64,000 nt of DNA from the NCBI RefSeq assembly GCF_014395785.1, contig NZ_CP060713.1:2384501-2448500 (forward strand). The letters run 5' to 3'. A program made the translations under genes and the position numbers. The notes under the pieces are model-generated. The model saw only the letters and a list, made by a program, of their open reading frames with translations. It did no database searches and was not told the origin of the DNA. Within the stretch, counting starts at the first letter, position 1. The number at the start of each line of letters is the position of its first letter. The DNA comes from Nocardioides mesophilus (lineage in GTDB: Bacteria; Actinomycetota; Actinomycetes; Propionibacteriales; Nocardioidaceae). Positions 7,804 through 15,969 of this stretch are shown here, one piece after another.

Positions 7804-9522
7804 ATGACCGGGAGCACCCGCGTCAGCGACAACAGCAAGAAGGCGACTGTGAGCAAGAGCGTTTCCAAGACCGCAGCCACCCGCGCGACGACCCGTGCCG
7901 CCACGGTGAAGGCCGAGACGCCTGCCGTGCCGACCCCGTCGACGAGGGCAGGCTTCGTCTCCTTCGTGGGCAGCGGCCCGGGCGACCCGGACCTGCTGAC
8001 CGTGCGCGCCGCGGACCTGCTCCGGCAGGCCGAGATCGTGGTGACCGAGGCCCCCGAGCACGCCGCGCTCGTGGAGCGACTGGCCCCGGGCGCGACCGTG
8101 GTCGACGGTGGCTTCGGCACCGACGGGCAGCCGCTGACCCACGCGGCCCGGGCCAAGGCCGTCGTCAAGCAGGCCAAGTCCGGCGCGCGGGTGGTCCGGC
8201 TGATGGCCGGCGACCCGTTCCTCTACGCGAGCGGCCCGGAGGAGGCGCAGGCCTGCGTCAAGGCCGGCGTCGGCTTCGAGATCGTCCCGGGCGTGAGCTC
8301 GGTGACCGCGGTCCCGGCCTACGCCGGCGTCCCGCTGACCGACAAGAAGCACCGCGAGGTCGCGGTGGTGAACTGCTCGGAGGCCAAGGTCGACTGGAGC
8401 GTCTACGCCGACGACCGCACGCTGGTGCTGCTCTCCGCGGTCGGCTCCATCGGGGTGATCGCGGACGCCCTGGTGGCGGCCGGGCGGTCGGCGTCCACGC
8501 CGGTCGCGATGACCCGGGTCGGCACCACCACCGAGCAGGAGACGGTCGTCTCCACCCTCGAGGAGATCGCGGCCGACTGCCGCGCCGCCCGGATGTCGCC
8601 CCCGGCCGTCACCGTGGTCGGCGACGTGGTCGACCTGCGCAGCACGCTGTCCTGGTTCGAGACCAAGCCGCTGTTCGGCTGGCGGGTGCTGGTGCCGCGC
8701 ACCAAGGAGCAGGCCGGTTCGCTGTCGGCGCGGCTGCGCGGCTACGGCGCGGTGCCCGAGGAGGTCCCCACGATCTCGGTCGAGCCGCCGCGCAACCCGC
8801 AGCAGATGGACAAGGCGATCCGCGGCCTCGTCGAGGGTCGCTACGAGTGGATCGCGTTCACCTCGGTCAACGCGGTCCGCGCGGTCCGCGAGAAGTTCGA
8901 CGAGTACGGCCTCGACGCGCGCGCCTTCTCCGGGCTCAAGATCGCCGCGGTCGGTGAGAAGACCGCCGCCGCGATCGAGGCCTGGGGCCTGCGCGCCGAC
9001 CTGGTCCCGGCCGGCGAGCAGTCCGCCCGCGGCCTGGTCGAGGACTGGCCGCCCTTCGACGAGCTGCTGGACCCGATCAACCGGGTCTTCCTGCCGCGCG
9101 CCGACATCGCCACCGAGACGCTGGTGGCCGGCCTGGTGGAGCTCGGCTGGGAGGTCGACGACGTGACCGCCTACCGGACCGTGCGCGCGACCCCGCCGCC
9201 GGCGCCGACCCGCGAGGCGATCAAGAGCGGCAAGTTCGACGCGGTCGTGTTCACCTCGTCCTCGACGGTGCGCAACCTCGTCGGCATCGCCGGCAAGCCG
9301 CACGCCTCGACGATCATCGCGGTGATCGGCCCGGCGACCGCCAAGACCGCCGAGGAGCACGGGCTGCGCGTCGACGTGCTGGCCCCCTCGCCGTCGGTGG
9401 AGGTGCTCGTCGACGCCCTGGCCGACTTCGGCGCCGCCCGCCGGGCGTCGCTGCTCGAGGCCGGAGCGCCGGTCACCCGGCCCTCGGAGCGTCGCCCATC
9501 GGCTCGCCGCAAGGCGACCTGA
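7804..9522 (+). CDS. hemD: Bifunctional uroporphyrinogen-III C-methyltransferase / uroporphyrinogen-III synthase
   Basis: Two-domain fusion typical of actinobacteria. Residues ~1-48 are a low-complexity Ser/Thr/Lys/Ala tail. Residues ~51-280 form a SUMT-type SAM methyltransferase domain ([66 protein letters not shown]). Residues ~290-545 are uroporphyrinogen-III synthase ([44 protein letters not shown]). The synthase cyclises hydroxymethylbilane. The methyltransferase motif lacks the usual FGRGGEE, so its activity is uncertain. The ATG at 7804 is chosen for AGGA 8 nt upstream; in-frame alternatives are ATG 7783 and TTG 7726, which overlaps the hemC stop. It is followed by hemB after 2 nt. Confidence 0.9.
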   Translation: MTGSTRVSDNSKKATVSKSVSKTAATRATTRAATVKAETPAVPTPSTRAGFVSFVGSGPGDPDLLTVRAADLLRQAEIVVTEAPEHAALVERLAPGATVVDGGFGTDGQPLTHAARAKAVVKQAKSGARVVRLMAGDPFLYASGPEEAQACVKAGVGFEIVPGVSSVTAVPAYAGVPLTDKKHREVAVVNCSEAKVDWSVYADDRTLVLLSAVGSIGVIADALVAAGRSASTPVAMTRVGTTTEQETVVSTLEEIAADCRAARMSPPAVTVVGDVVDLRSTLSWFETKPLFGWRVLVPRTKEQAGSLSARLRGYGAVPEEVPTISVEPPRNPQQMDKAIRGLVEGRYEWIAFTSVNAVRAVREKFDEYGLDARAFSGLKIAAVGEKTAAAIEAWGLRADLVPAGEQSARGLVEDWPPFDELLDPINRVFLPRADIATETLVAGLVELGWEVDDVTAYRTVRATPPPAPTREAIKSGKFDAVVFTSSSTVRNLVGIAGKPHASTIIAVIGPATAKTAEEHGLRVDVLAPSPSVEVLVDALADFGAARRASLLEAGAPVTRPSERRPSARRKAT

Positions 9523-9524
9523 GC

Positions 9525-10517
9525 GTGGCCGAGGCAGCGTTCCCGGTCGCCCGGCCGCGGCGGCTGCGGCGCACGCCCACGCTGCGCCGGCTCGTCGCGG
9601 AGACCACCGTGGAGGCCCGCCAGCTGGTGCTGCCGGCGTTCGTCCGCGAGGGGATCAGCGAGCCCGTGCCGATCAGCAGCATGCCCGGGGTCGTCCAGCA
9701 CACCCACGACTCGCTACGGCGGGCCGCGGCCGAGGCGGCCGAGCTCGGCCTCGGCGGAATCATGCTGTTCGGGGTCCCGGAGTGGAAGGACGCTCGCGGC
9801 AGCGGGGCGGTCGATCCCGACGGGATCCTCAACGTCGCGATCGAGGAGGTGGTCTCCGAGGTCGGTGACGCGCTGCCGGTGATGGCGGACCTGTGCCTCG
9901 ACGAGTTCACGGACCACGGGCACTGCGGCCTGGTCGCGCCGGATGGCTCGGTCGACAACGACTCCACGCTGGAGGTGTACGCCGCGATGGCGCTCGCCCA
10001 GGCCTCGGCCGGGGTCGACCTGGTGGGGCCCAGCGGCATGATGGACGGCCAGGTCGGCGTGATCCGGGCCGCCCTGGACGCCGCCGGGCACACCGACGTG
10101 GCGATCCTGGCCTACTCGGCGAAGTACGCCTCCGCGTTCTACGGCCCGTTCCGCGAGGCCGTCGACTCCTCCTTGCAGGGGGACCGGCGGACCTACCAGC
10201 AGGACGGCGGCAACGTCCGCGAGGGAGTCCGCGAGGCGCTGCTCGACGTGGCCGAGGGTGCCGACCTGGTGATGGTGAAGCCGGCGCTGGCCTACCTCGA
10301 CGTGATCCGTGCGGTCCGGGATGCGGTGGACGTGCCGGTCGCGGCCTACAACATCTCCGGCGAGTACTCCATGCTCGAGGCCGCCGCCGCGAACGGCTGG
10401 ATCGACCGGGAGGCCGCCATCCTCGAGACGCTCACCTCGATCCGGCGCGCCGGTGCCGACGTCACGCTGACCTACTGGGCCGCCGAGGTCGCGCGGCTGC
10501 TGCGCGCCGCTCGCTGA
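9525..10517 (+). CDS. hemB: Delta-aminolevulinic acid dehydratase (porphobilinogen synthase)
   Basis: Condenses two 5-aminolevulinates to porphobilinogen. The two Schiff-base lysines are in [16 protein letters not shown] (~residue 203) and [13 protein letters not shown] (~residue 256). The metal region [14 protein letters not shown] keeps two cysteines but has Asp where the classical zinc enzymes have the second Cys, a pattern I associate with actinobacterial HemB. The C-terminus [19 protein letters not shown] is conserved. At 330 aa it is of standard length. The GTG start is 2 nt after the hemD stop, so this is the last gene of the rex-hemACDB operon. Confidence 0.95.
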   Translation: MAEAAFPVARPRRLRRTPTLRRLVAETTVEARQLVLPAFVREGISEPVPISSMPGVVQHTHDSLRRAAAEAAELGLGGIMLFGVPEWKDARGSGAVDPDGILNVAIEEVVSEVGDALPVMADLCLDEFTDHGHCGLVAPDGSVDNDSTLEVYAAMALAQASAGVDLVGPSGMMDGQVGVIRAALDAAGHTDVAILAYSAKYASAFYGPFREAVDSSLQGDRRTYQQDGGNVREGVREALLDVAEGADLVMVKPALAYLDVIRAVRDAVDVPVAAYNISGEYSMLEAAAANGWIDREAAILETLTSIRRAGADVTLTYWAAEVARLLRAAR

Positions 10518-10537
10518 CTCGTCGGGCCCGTCCGGCG

Positions 10538-10543
10538 TACCGT
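10538..10543 (+). promoter_or_regulatory. -10 box for leaderless VOC gene
   Basis: TACCGT lies exactly 6 nt before the ATG at 10550, with no ribosome binding site between, suggesting a separate leaderless transcript downstream of hemB. Confidence 0.45.
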
Positions 10544-10549
10544 CTTCCC

Positions 10550-10978
10550 ATGGGTGAGGAGACGCAGCCCGACCGGCCCGACCGGCCCGACCGGCCCGAC
10601 CAGCGCGACCGGTGGTCGCGCTCGGACTGGTGGGGCGTGATGCTCGACGCGCCGGACGTCGACGTGCTGGCGCAGTTCTACTCCCGGCTGCGGGGCTGGC
10701 CGATCTGGTCGCAGGGCGACGACGGCGCGGCCCTCGACCTCGGGGAGGGCGTGGCCTACCTGGCGATCCAGCACAACCCCGACTACGTGCGCCCGGTGTG
10801 GCCGGCCGCACCGGGGAGCCAGCAGATGATGCTGCACCTCGACTTCCAGGTCACCGACCTCGAGGCCGCGGTGGCAAGGGCCCTCGAGCTCGGCGCGGAG
10901 CTGCCGGAGCACCAGCCGCAGGAGGACGTGCGGGTGCTGCTCGACCCCGCCGGGCACCCGTTCTGCCTCTACACCTGA
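10550..10978 (+). CDS. VOC (glyoxalase/dioxygenase superfamily) protein
   Basis: 142-residue single-domain vicinal-oxygen-chelate protein. After a charged N-terminal tail with a PDR repeat, the fold starts at WWGVMLDAPDVDVLAQFYS (residues ~28-46), followed by GWPIWSQGDDGAALDLG, the second half QQMMLHLDFQVTDLEAAVA, and the terminal DPAGHPFCLYT, which carries the usual end-strand glutamate/aspartate neighbourhood. The HLDF and DPAGHPFCL motifs are typical of actinobacterial glyoxalase-like proteins of unknown substrate. It stands alone between hemB and the convergent lytic transglycosylase. Confidence 0.82.
   Translation: MGEETQPDRPDRPDRPDQRDRWSRSDWWGVMLDAPDVDVLAQFYSRLRGWPIWSQGDDGAALDLGEGVAYLAIQHNPDYVRPVWPAAPGSQQMMLHLDFQVTDLEAAVARALELGAELPEHQPQEDVRVLLDPAGHPFCLYT
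10568..10603 (+). repeat. Four tandem 9-bp units inside the VOC gene
   Basis: Units cccgaccgg begin at 10568, 10577 and 10586, and a fourth, one-base variant (cccgaccag) at 10595. They encode consecutive Pro-Asp-Arg triplets in the N-terminal tail. Copy number could vary by slippage without breaking the frame. Confidence 0.85.
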
Positions 10979-11008
10979 CCCGGCGGGGCGCCGCGCGGAC
11001 GCGGAGCG

Positions 11009-12307
11009 TCAGCCGAGGCCGCCGAGCACGCCGCCGAGCAGGCTCTTGACCAGGTCGGCCAGGCCGGCGACGACCCCGCCGACGGCACCCTGCGCCTCGG
11101 CGAGCGTCTTGCCCTGCAGCGCCGCGACGCAGGCGTCGACGGCCTTCTGCGGTGCGGCGCCGTACTGCTGGTTGAGCTCGGCGACGCACAGGTCCACGGC
11201 CTGCGCGGTGCTGATGACCGGCTCGACGACCGGCGCGACCGGCTCGGTGACCTTCTTGACGGTCTCCTTCACCGGGTCGGGGGCGTCGCCCCCGCCGGTG
11301 GCAGGAGGGGTCGCCGGCGCTGTCGTCCCGCCGGTGCCGCCAGTGCCGCCGCTGCTCCCGGTGCCGCCGGTGCCGGCGCCGGCGCCGGACGCGCCGCCCT
11401 GTGCGCCGGCCCCCGCGCCGGACCTCGGGCCGGGCGCGGCCTGGTTCTTGCCGCGGATGACCGGCTGCAGGGCGGGGCTGCCGTAGGAGGGGAAGAAGCT
11501 GGTGGGCGCCGCCGCCTGGTTGGGGACCGCGCTGTAGTCGCCGTCGGTGTAGGCCTCCATGATCGCGAGCACCAGGTCGACGTACTCCTGGCTGTGGTTG
11601 TAGCGGTAGACCGCCGAGCGCTGCCCCGCCGGTGTGGCGAGGTCCTCCTCGCCGGAGCAGAGGTAGACCGCGGTCGCCAGCGCGGCGTCGTCGATGTCCT
11701 GGGGGTCGCGCACCCCGTCGCCGTCGCCGTCGACACCGACCACCCGCCACGTCGAGGGGATGAACTGCATCGGGCCCACGGCGCGGTCGAAGACCGCGTC
11801 GTCGTCGAACCGGCCACCGTCGCTGTCGCCGATCTTCTGCGTGCCGTGCGAGCCGTCGAGCGGGATGCCGTAGATGCCCGGGGTGCTCACCCCCTCGTCG
11901 GAGAGGGTGTTGCCGCCGTAGCGGCCGTGGTCGGACTCGACGCGGCCGATGGCGGCGATCAGCTGCCAGCCGATGTGGCACGAACGGTCCGCGGAGTCGA
12001 TCACCTGGGCGGCGCGCTGGTAGGCGGCCAGGGCCGCGGAGGGGATGCCGTTGGGGGAGGCGGAGCGGACCACCGCGTCGGCGGCGCCGCTGGGCACGCC
12101 GGGGGCGATCTCGCCGGGAGCGGACAGGCTCGCCGGCGCCTGCACGGCGGCCGCCGGCAGCGTGGTGCCATCGGGCAGCGTGCCCGGCTCCTCGGTGGCG
12201 GCGGAGGCGGTGCCGAACCCGGCCAGGCTGGTGGTCCAGGCACCCGACAGCAGCGCCAGCGGCACCAGCGCGGTGGCCTTCTGCCAGGTGGTCAGACGGT
12301 GAGACAT
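11009..12307 (-). CDS. Secreted lytic murein transglycosylase
   Basis: Cell-wall enzyme predicted to cleave the glycan strand with formation of 1,6-anhydromuramic ends. A signal sequence spans residues ~1-38 (MSHRLTTWQKATALVPLALL ... ASAA). The SLT domain spans ~100-280: ALAAYQRAAQVIDSADRSCH, the catalytic glutamate in AAIGRVESDHGRYGG, AVGPMQFIPSTW, and a Ca-binding-like DGDGDGVRDPQDIDDA. A Gly/Ala/Pro-rich linker (~320-355) then leads to a C-terminal ~75-residue region with two cysteines (VDLCVAEL, VDACVAAL). The ATG at 12307 has GGGAGG at a 7-nt spacing and is preferred to an in-frame start at 12391. It converges with the VOC gene and diverges from hemL. Confidence 0.9.
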   Translation of the reverse strand: MSHRLTTWQKATALVPLALLSGAWTTSLAGFGTASAATEEPGTLPDGTTLPAAAVQAPASLSAPGEIAPGVPSGAADAVVRSASPNGIPSAALAAYQRAAQVIDSADRSCHIGWQLIAAIGRVESDHGRYGGNTLSDEGVSTPGIYGIPLDGSHGTQKIGDSDGGRFDDDAVFDRAVGPMQFIPSTWRVVGVDGDGDGVRDPQDIDDAALATAVYLCSGEEDLATPAGQRSAVYRYNHSQEYVDLVLAIMEAYTDGDYSAVPNQAAAPTSFFPSYGSPALQPVIRGKNQAAPGPRSGAGAGAQGGASGAGAGTGGTGSSGGTGGTGGTTAPATPPATGGGDAPDPVKETVKKVTEPVAPVVEPVISTAQAVDLCVAELNQQYGAAPQKAVDACVAALQGKTLAEAQGAVGGVVAGLADLVKSLLGGVLGGLG

Positions 12308-12474
12308 GCGTCTCCCTCCCCGTTCGTCATGCCCGAACCATCCCTTGTGTCCCCCACGGATACCCGGGATCTCCCTCTTCCACACAGCCAACGAGCGCGG
12401 GCCCGCGAGGTTACGCCCGGCCCGGTCGTCACGGCGCGGCGTCCGTCCGGCGGGAGCGAGCGGGACCGGGCATG

Positions 12475-12485
12475 GTGAGCCTCAC
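12475..12485. promoter_or_regulatory. Perfect palindrome GTGAGCCTCAC upstream of hemL
   Basis: This 11-bp palindrome lies ~55 nt before the hemL start in the 232-bp divergent region. Extended, GGTGAGCCTCACA matches 10 of 13 bases of the DtxR/IdeR core GGTTAGCCTAACC, but the flanks do not match. An iron-responsive or other operator is possible. The rest of 12308-12539 shows no further structure that I trust. Confidence 0.35.
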
Positions 12486-12539
12486 ACCGCCCGGGGGCGG
12501 ACCGGATTCGAACGGTGACCAGGCCTCGGTGACAATGAA

Positions 12540-13916
12540 GTGGTGACCCCCTCCACGACCTCCGGATCCGCCGCGCTGTTCAGGCGTGCCCACTCGGTCA
12601 CGCCGGGCGGGGTGAACTCGCCGGTGCGCGCGTTCAACGCCGTCGGCGGCACCCCCCGCTTCATCGAGAGCGCGCGCGGCGCCCTGCTGCGCGACGTCGA
12701 CGGCAACGAGTACGTCGACCTGGTGTGCAGCTGGGGCCCGATGCTGCTGGGCCACGCCCACCCCGCCGTGCAGGAGGCCGTCGTCGCGGCGGTCGCCCGC
12801 GGTACGTCGTACGGCACCCCGACCCGCCCCGAAGTCGAGCTGGCCGAGGAGATCGTGGCGCGGACCCCGGTCGACAAGGTGCGCTTCGTCTCCTCCGGCA
12901 CCGAGGCGACCATGTCGGCGATCCGGCTGGCCCGCGGCTTCACCGGCCGCGACCTGGTCGTGAAGTTCGCCGGCTGCTACCACGGGCACGTCGACTCGCT
13001 GCTGGCCGCGGCCGGCTCCGGGCTGGCCACCTTCGCGGTTCCCGGCACGCCGGGGGTGCCGGCTGCCTCGACCGCGGCGACCCTGGTGCTGCCGTTCAAC
13101 GACCGGGCCGCCGTCGAGCAGGCCTTCGCCGAGCACGGCGCCGGCATCGCCTGCCTGGTCACGGAGGCGTCGCCCGGCAACATGGGCGTGGTCCCGCCGC
13201 TGCCCGGCTTCAACGAGTTCCTCGCCGAGACCTGCCGCCGCCACGGTGCGCTGTTCGTCAGCGACGAGGTGATGACCGGCTTCCGGGTCTCCCGGTCCGG
13301 CCAGTGGGGGCTCGACGGCGCCCGGGAGGGCTGGCGGCCGGACCTGGTCACCTTCGGCAAGGTGATGGGCGGCGGCTTCCCGGCCGCGGCCTTCGGCGGC
13401 CGCGCCGACGTGATGGGCATGCTCTCCCCGGAGGGGCCGGTCTACCAGGCGGGCACGCTGTCGGGGAACCCGGTCGCCACCACCGCCGGCCTGGTGACGC
13501 TGCAGCACGCGACCGACGAGGTCTACGCGCAGCTCGACCGGGCGGCCGGGATCGTCGGCGCCGCCGCCGACAAGGCGCTCACCGACGCCGGGGTGCCGCA
13601 CCTGGTGCAGGCCGGCGGCAACATGTTCAGCGTCTTCCTCTTCGACGAGTCGGCGGGCGACGTCACCGCGGTCACCGACTTCGCCGGCGCGAGCGCGCAG
13701 AACCTCGATCGCTACAAGGCCTTCTTCCACTCGATGCTCGACCAGGGCGTCTACCTGCCGCCGAGCGCTTTCGAGGCGTGGTTCCTCTCCTCCGCCCACG
13801 ACGACGCGGTGCTGGACCGGGTCCTCGAGGCGCTGCCGGCGGCTGCCCGGGCCGCGGCCGCCGTACCCCCCGACCGATCCGCCCGCCCCGCCGACACCGA
13901 CCAGGGAGACGCATGA
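12540..13916 (+). CDS. hemL: Glutamate-1-semialdehyde 2,1-aminomutase
   Basis: PLP enzyme converting glutamate-1-semialdehyde (from HemA) to 5-aminolevulinate, the substrate of HemB. Motifs: [15 protein letters not shown] at the N-terminus, [17 protein letters not shown] for PLP phosphate contacts, [25 protein letters not shown] with the PLP-nitrogen Asp, and the Schiff-base lysine in [18 protein letters not shown] (~residue 278). At 458 aa it carries a short polar C-terminal tail. Two GTG codons are adjacent (12540, 12543); the second lies 6 nt after GACAAT, a possible leaderless start. It overlaps the next gene by 4 nt (ATGA), heading a hemL-phosphatase-cytochrome c maturation run. Confidence 0.95.
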   Translation: MVTPSTTSGSAALFRRAHSVTPGGVNSPVRAFNAVGGTPRFIESARGALLRDVDGNEYVDLVCSWGPMLLGHAHPAVQEAVVAAVARGTSYGTPTRPEVELAEEIVARTPVDKVRFVSSGTEATMSAIRLARGFTGRDLVVKFAGCYHGHVDSLLAAAGSGLATFAVPGTPGVPAASTAATLVLPFNDRAAVEQAFAEHGAGIACLVTEASPGNMGVVPPLPGFNEFLAETCRRHGALFVSDEVMTGFRVSRSGQWGLDGAREGWRPDLVTFGKVMGGGFPAAAFGGRADVMGMLSPEGPVYQAGTLSGNPVATTAGLVTLQHATDEVYAQLDRAAGIVGAAADKALTDAGVPHLVQAGGNMFSVFLFDESAGDVTAVTDFAGASAQNLDRYKAFFHSMLDQGVYLPPSAFEAWFLSSAHDDAVLDRVLEALPAAARAAAAVPPDRSARPADTDQGDA

Positions 13917-14578
13917 CCCTCGAGACCACCACCGTGCACCTGCTGCGGCACGGCGAGGTCCACAACCCCTCCGGCGTGCTCTACGGCCGCAGCGACGGCT
14001 ACCACCTCTCCGACCTCGGCCGGCAGATGGCGCAGCGTGTCGCCGACGCGGTCGAGGGCCGCGACATCGTCAGCGTCACTGCCTCGCCGCTGGAGCGGGC
14101 GCAGGAGACCGCGGCGCCGCTGGCCGCCGCCCGCGGGCTCGAGGTGGGCACCGACGCCCGGATCATCGAGTCCGCCAACGTCTTCGAGGGCGAGCGGTTC
14201 GCCGGCGGCGGGGTCCTCAAGCAGCCGCGCACCTGGCGCTACCTGTGGAACCCGTGGCGGCCGTCCTGGGGCGAGCCCTACAAGGAGATCGCCGCACGCA
14301 TGATGGCGGCGGTGCACGACGCCCGGGACGGCGCCCGCGGCCACGAGGCCGTCCTGGTCTCCCACCAGCTCCCGATCTGGACGACCCGGCTGCACGTCGA
14401 GCGGCGCTCCTTCCTGCACGACCCGCGCCGCCGCCAGTGCACGTTGTGCTCGCTGACCTCGCTCACCTTCGTCGGGGACGAGCTGACCACGCTGCGCTAC
14501 TCCGAGCCGGCCGCCGACCTGATCCCGGTCCAGGACCGGTCCGCGCCGTTCTCCGCCGGCGGTGCCGCCCCGAGCTGA
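13913..14578 (+). CDS. Histidine phosphatase family protein (phosphoglycerate mutase-like)
   Basis: 221-residue member of the branch with catalytic [22 protein letters not shown] (residues ~8-26) holds the phospho-accepting His; [14 protein letters not shown] and the C-terminal [10 protein letters not shown] supply the second Arg/His set. The substrate is unknown: family members act on phosphosugars, nucleotides or haem-pathway-adjacent metabolites. CAGGGAGACGC precedes the ATG, which overlaps the hemL stop. Its constant position between hemL and the cytochrome c maturation genes in actinobacteria suggests a linked but undefined role. Confidence 0.88.
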   Translation: MTLETTTVHLLRHGEVHNPSGVLYGRSDGYHLSDLGRQMAQRVADAVEGRDIVSVTASPLERAQETAAPLAAARGLEVGTDARIIESANVFEGERFAGGGVLKQPRTWRYLWNPWRPSWGEPYKEIAARMMAAVHDARDGARGHEAVLVSHQLPIWTTRLHVERRSFLHDPRRRQCTLCSLTSLTFVGDELTTLRYSEPAADLIPVQDRSAPFSAGGAAPS

Positions 14579-14605
14579 AGCCGTCCGGCGAGGACGCCTG
14601 AGCCG

Positions 14606-15208
14606 ATGACGCCGTCGCTCCCGCCACGCCGCCGTACCCGTGCCGCGGCCGCCCTCGCCGGGCTGGCCGTGGCGGCCACGCTCACGGGCTGCTCCAGCGA
14701 CGTCGGCAGCTCGGGCGAGCAGGGCTTCGTCTCCGGCGCCGGGATCATCACCACGCTGCCCGCCGCCGAGCGGGAGGCGCCGGGCGAGGTCTCCGGGACG
14801 ACCATCGACGGCGAGCCGCTGGCGCTCTCGGACTACGCCGGCCAGGTCGTCGTGGTCAACGTCTGGGGCTCCTGGTGCGGACCCTGCCGCGGTGAGGCGC
14901 CGATGCTGGCCGACGCCGCCCGCGACCTGGCGGCGAAGGACGTCGCCTTCCTGGGCATCGACTCGCGCGACCCCGACCGGGCGCAGGCCCGGGCCTTCGT
15001 GCGCACCTTCGACATCCCCTACCCGAGCATCTACGACCAGCAGGGCCGCACGCTGCTGGCGTTCCGCGGCACGCTGGTGCCCAACGCGATCCCCAGCACG
15101 GTGATCATCGACCGCGAGGGCCGGGTGGCCGCCAGCGTCCAGGGCCCGATCACCCGGACGACCCTCTACGACCTCGTCGAGGAAGTCCAGGGCGGCGAGG
15201 CCTCGTGA
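14606..15208 (+). CDS. TlpA/ResA-type thiol-disulfide oxidoreductase lipoprotein
   Basis: Extracytoplasmic thioredoxin-like reductant for apocytochrome c haem-binding cysteines. The N-terminus is a lipoprotein signal (RRTRAAAALAGLAVAATLTG then Cys at residue ~29, lipobox LTGC). The thioredoxin domain covers ~60-195 with VVVNVWGSWCGPCRGEAPML (active site WCGPC), LGIDSRDPD and the cis-Pro region NAIPSTVIIDREG. It receives electrons from the CcdA protein encoded directly after it (GTGA overlap). It may equally be called ResA. Confidence 0.92.
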   Translation: MTPSLPPRRRTRAAAALAGLAVAATLTGCSSDVGSSGEQGFVSGAGIITTLPAAEREAPGEVSGTTIDGEPLALSDYAGQVVVVNVWGSWCGPCRGEAPMLADAARDLAAKDVAFLGIDSRDPDRAQARAFVRTFDIPYPSIYDQQGRTLLAFRGTLVPNAIPSTVIIDREGRVAASVQGPITRTTLYDLVEEVQGGEAS

Positions 15209-15969
15209 TCGTCGCGATGGACCTGGCCGGCTGGTTCGAGAGCACGGTGCTCTCGGGCTCGCTGGTGCTCGCGCTCCCGGTGGCCGCGGTGGCCGGGCTG
15301 GTCTCGTTCTTCTCCCCGTGCGTGGTGCCGCTGCTGCCGGGCTACCTCTCCTACGCCACCGGCCTCTCCGGAGCCGACCTCGCCGAGGCGCGGCGCGGCC
15401 GGATGGTGCTCGGGTCGGTGCTGTTCGTGCTCGGCTTCTCGTTCGTCTTCGTCGCGCTCGGCACGCTCTCGGGCGCGCTCGGCGACTGGCTGTGGGAGTA
15501 CATGCGGCCGATCAGCGTCGTGCTCGGGGTGGTGACGATCCTGGTCGGGGTCGCCTTCCTCGGCCTCGTCCCCTGGCTCCAGCGCGACGTGCGGGTGCAC
15601 AAGGTGCCGGCCGTCGGGCTGGCGGCCGCACCGCTGCTCGGCGTGCTCTTCGGCCTCGGCTGGACCCCCTGCATCGGGCCCACCCTCGCGGCCGTGCAGA
15701 CCCTGGCGCTGCACGAGGGCACCGCCGGTCGCGGCGCCGCGCTCAGCGTCGCCTACTCGCTGGGCCTGGGCATCCCGTTCGTGCTGGCGGGCCTGGCGTT
15801 CCGGCGCACGCTCGGCGCCGTCGCCTGGGTACGCCGCCACCAGGCCTGGGTCACCCGGGTCGGCGGGGTGATGCTGATCGGCGTCGGGCTGCTGCTGGTC
15901 AGCGGGCTGTGGGACGTCTGGGTCGCGGAGCTCCGCGGCTGGGTCGGCGGCTTCGAGGTGGTCGTGTGA
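15205..15969 (+). CDS. ccdA: Cytochrome c biogenesis protein CcdA
   Basis: Six-helix membrane protein of the DsbD-beta/CcdA family that carries electrons from cytoplasmic thioredoxin to the TlpA/ResA lipoprotein. The redox cysteines lie in FFSPCVVPLLPGYLSY (helix 1) and GLGWTPCIGPTLAAVQ (helix 4). Hydrophobic helices are evident at residues ~15-45, 70-95, 100-125, 140-165, 175-200 and 215-240. GTG at 15205 overlaps the preceding stop; ATG at 15217 is an alternative. The 3' end overlaps resB. Confidence 0.93.
   Translation: MIVAMDLAGWFESTVLSGSLVLALPVAAVAGLVSFFSPCVVPLLPGYLSYATGLSGADLAEARRGRMVLGSVLFVLGFSFVFVALGTLSGALGDWLWEYMRPISVVLGVVTILVGVAFLGLVPWLQRDVRVHKVPAVGLAAAPLLGVLFGLGWTPCIGPTLAAVQTLALHEGTAGRGAALSVAYSLGLGIPFVLAGLAFRRTLGAVAWVRRHQAWVTRVGGVMLIGVGLLLVSGLWDVWVAELRGWVGGFEVVV

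Noticed and set aside
12308-12400. Possible cyclic-di-AMP riboswitch upstream of the lytic transglycosylase gene
   Set aside because: Such switches often precede cell-wall hydrolase genes in actinobacteria, but I could not find the conserved core elements in this leader.
12505-12530. tRNA-like T-arm (GTTCGAATCC on the minus strand) upstream of hemL
   Set aside because: The stem pairs only as four bases around an 8-nt loop, and no acceptor stem, anticodon arm or D-arm can be folded nearby.
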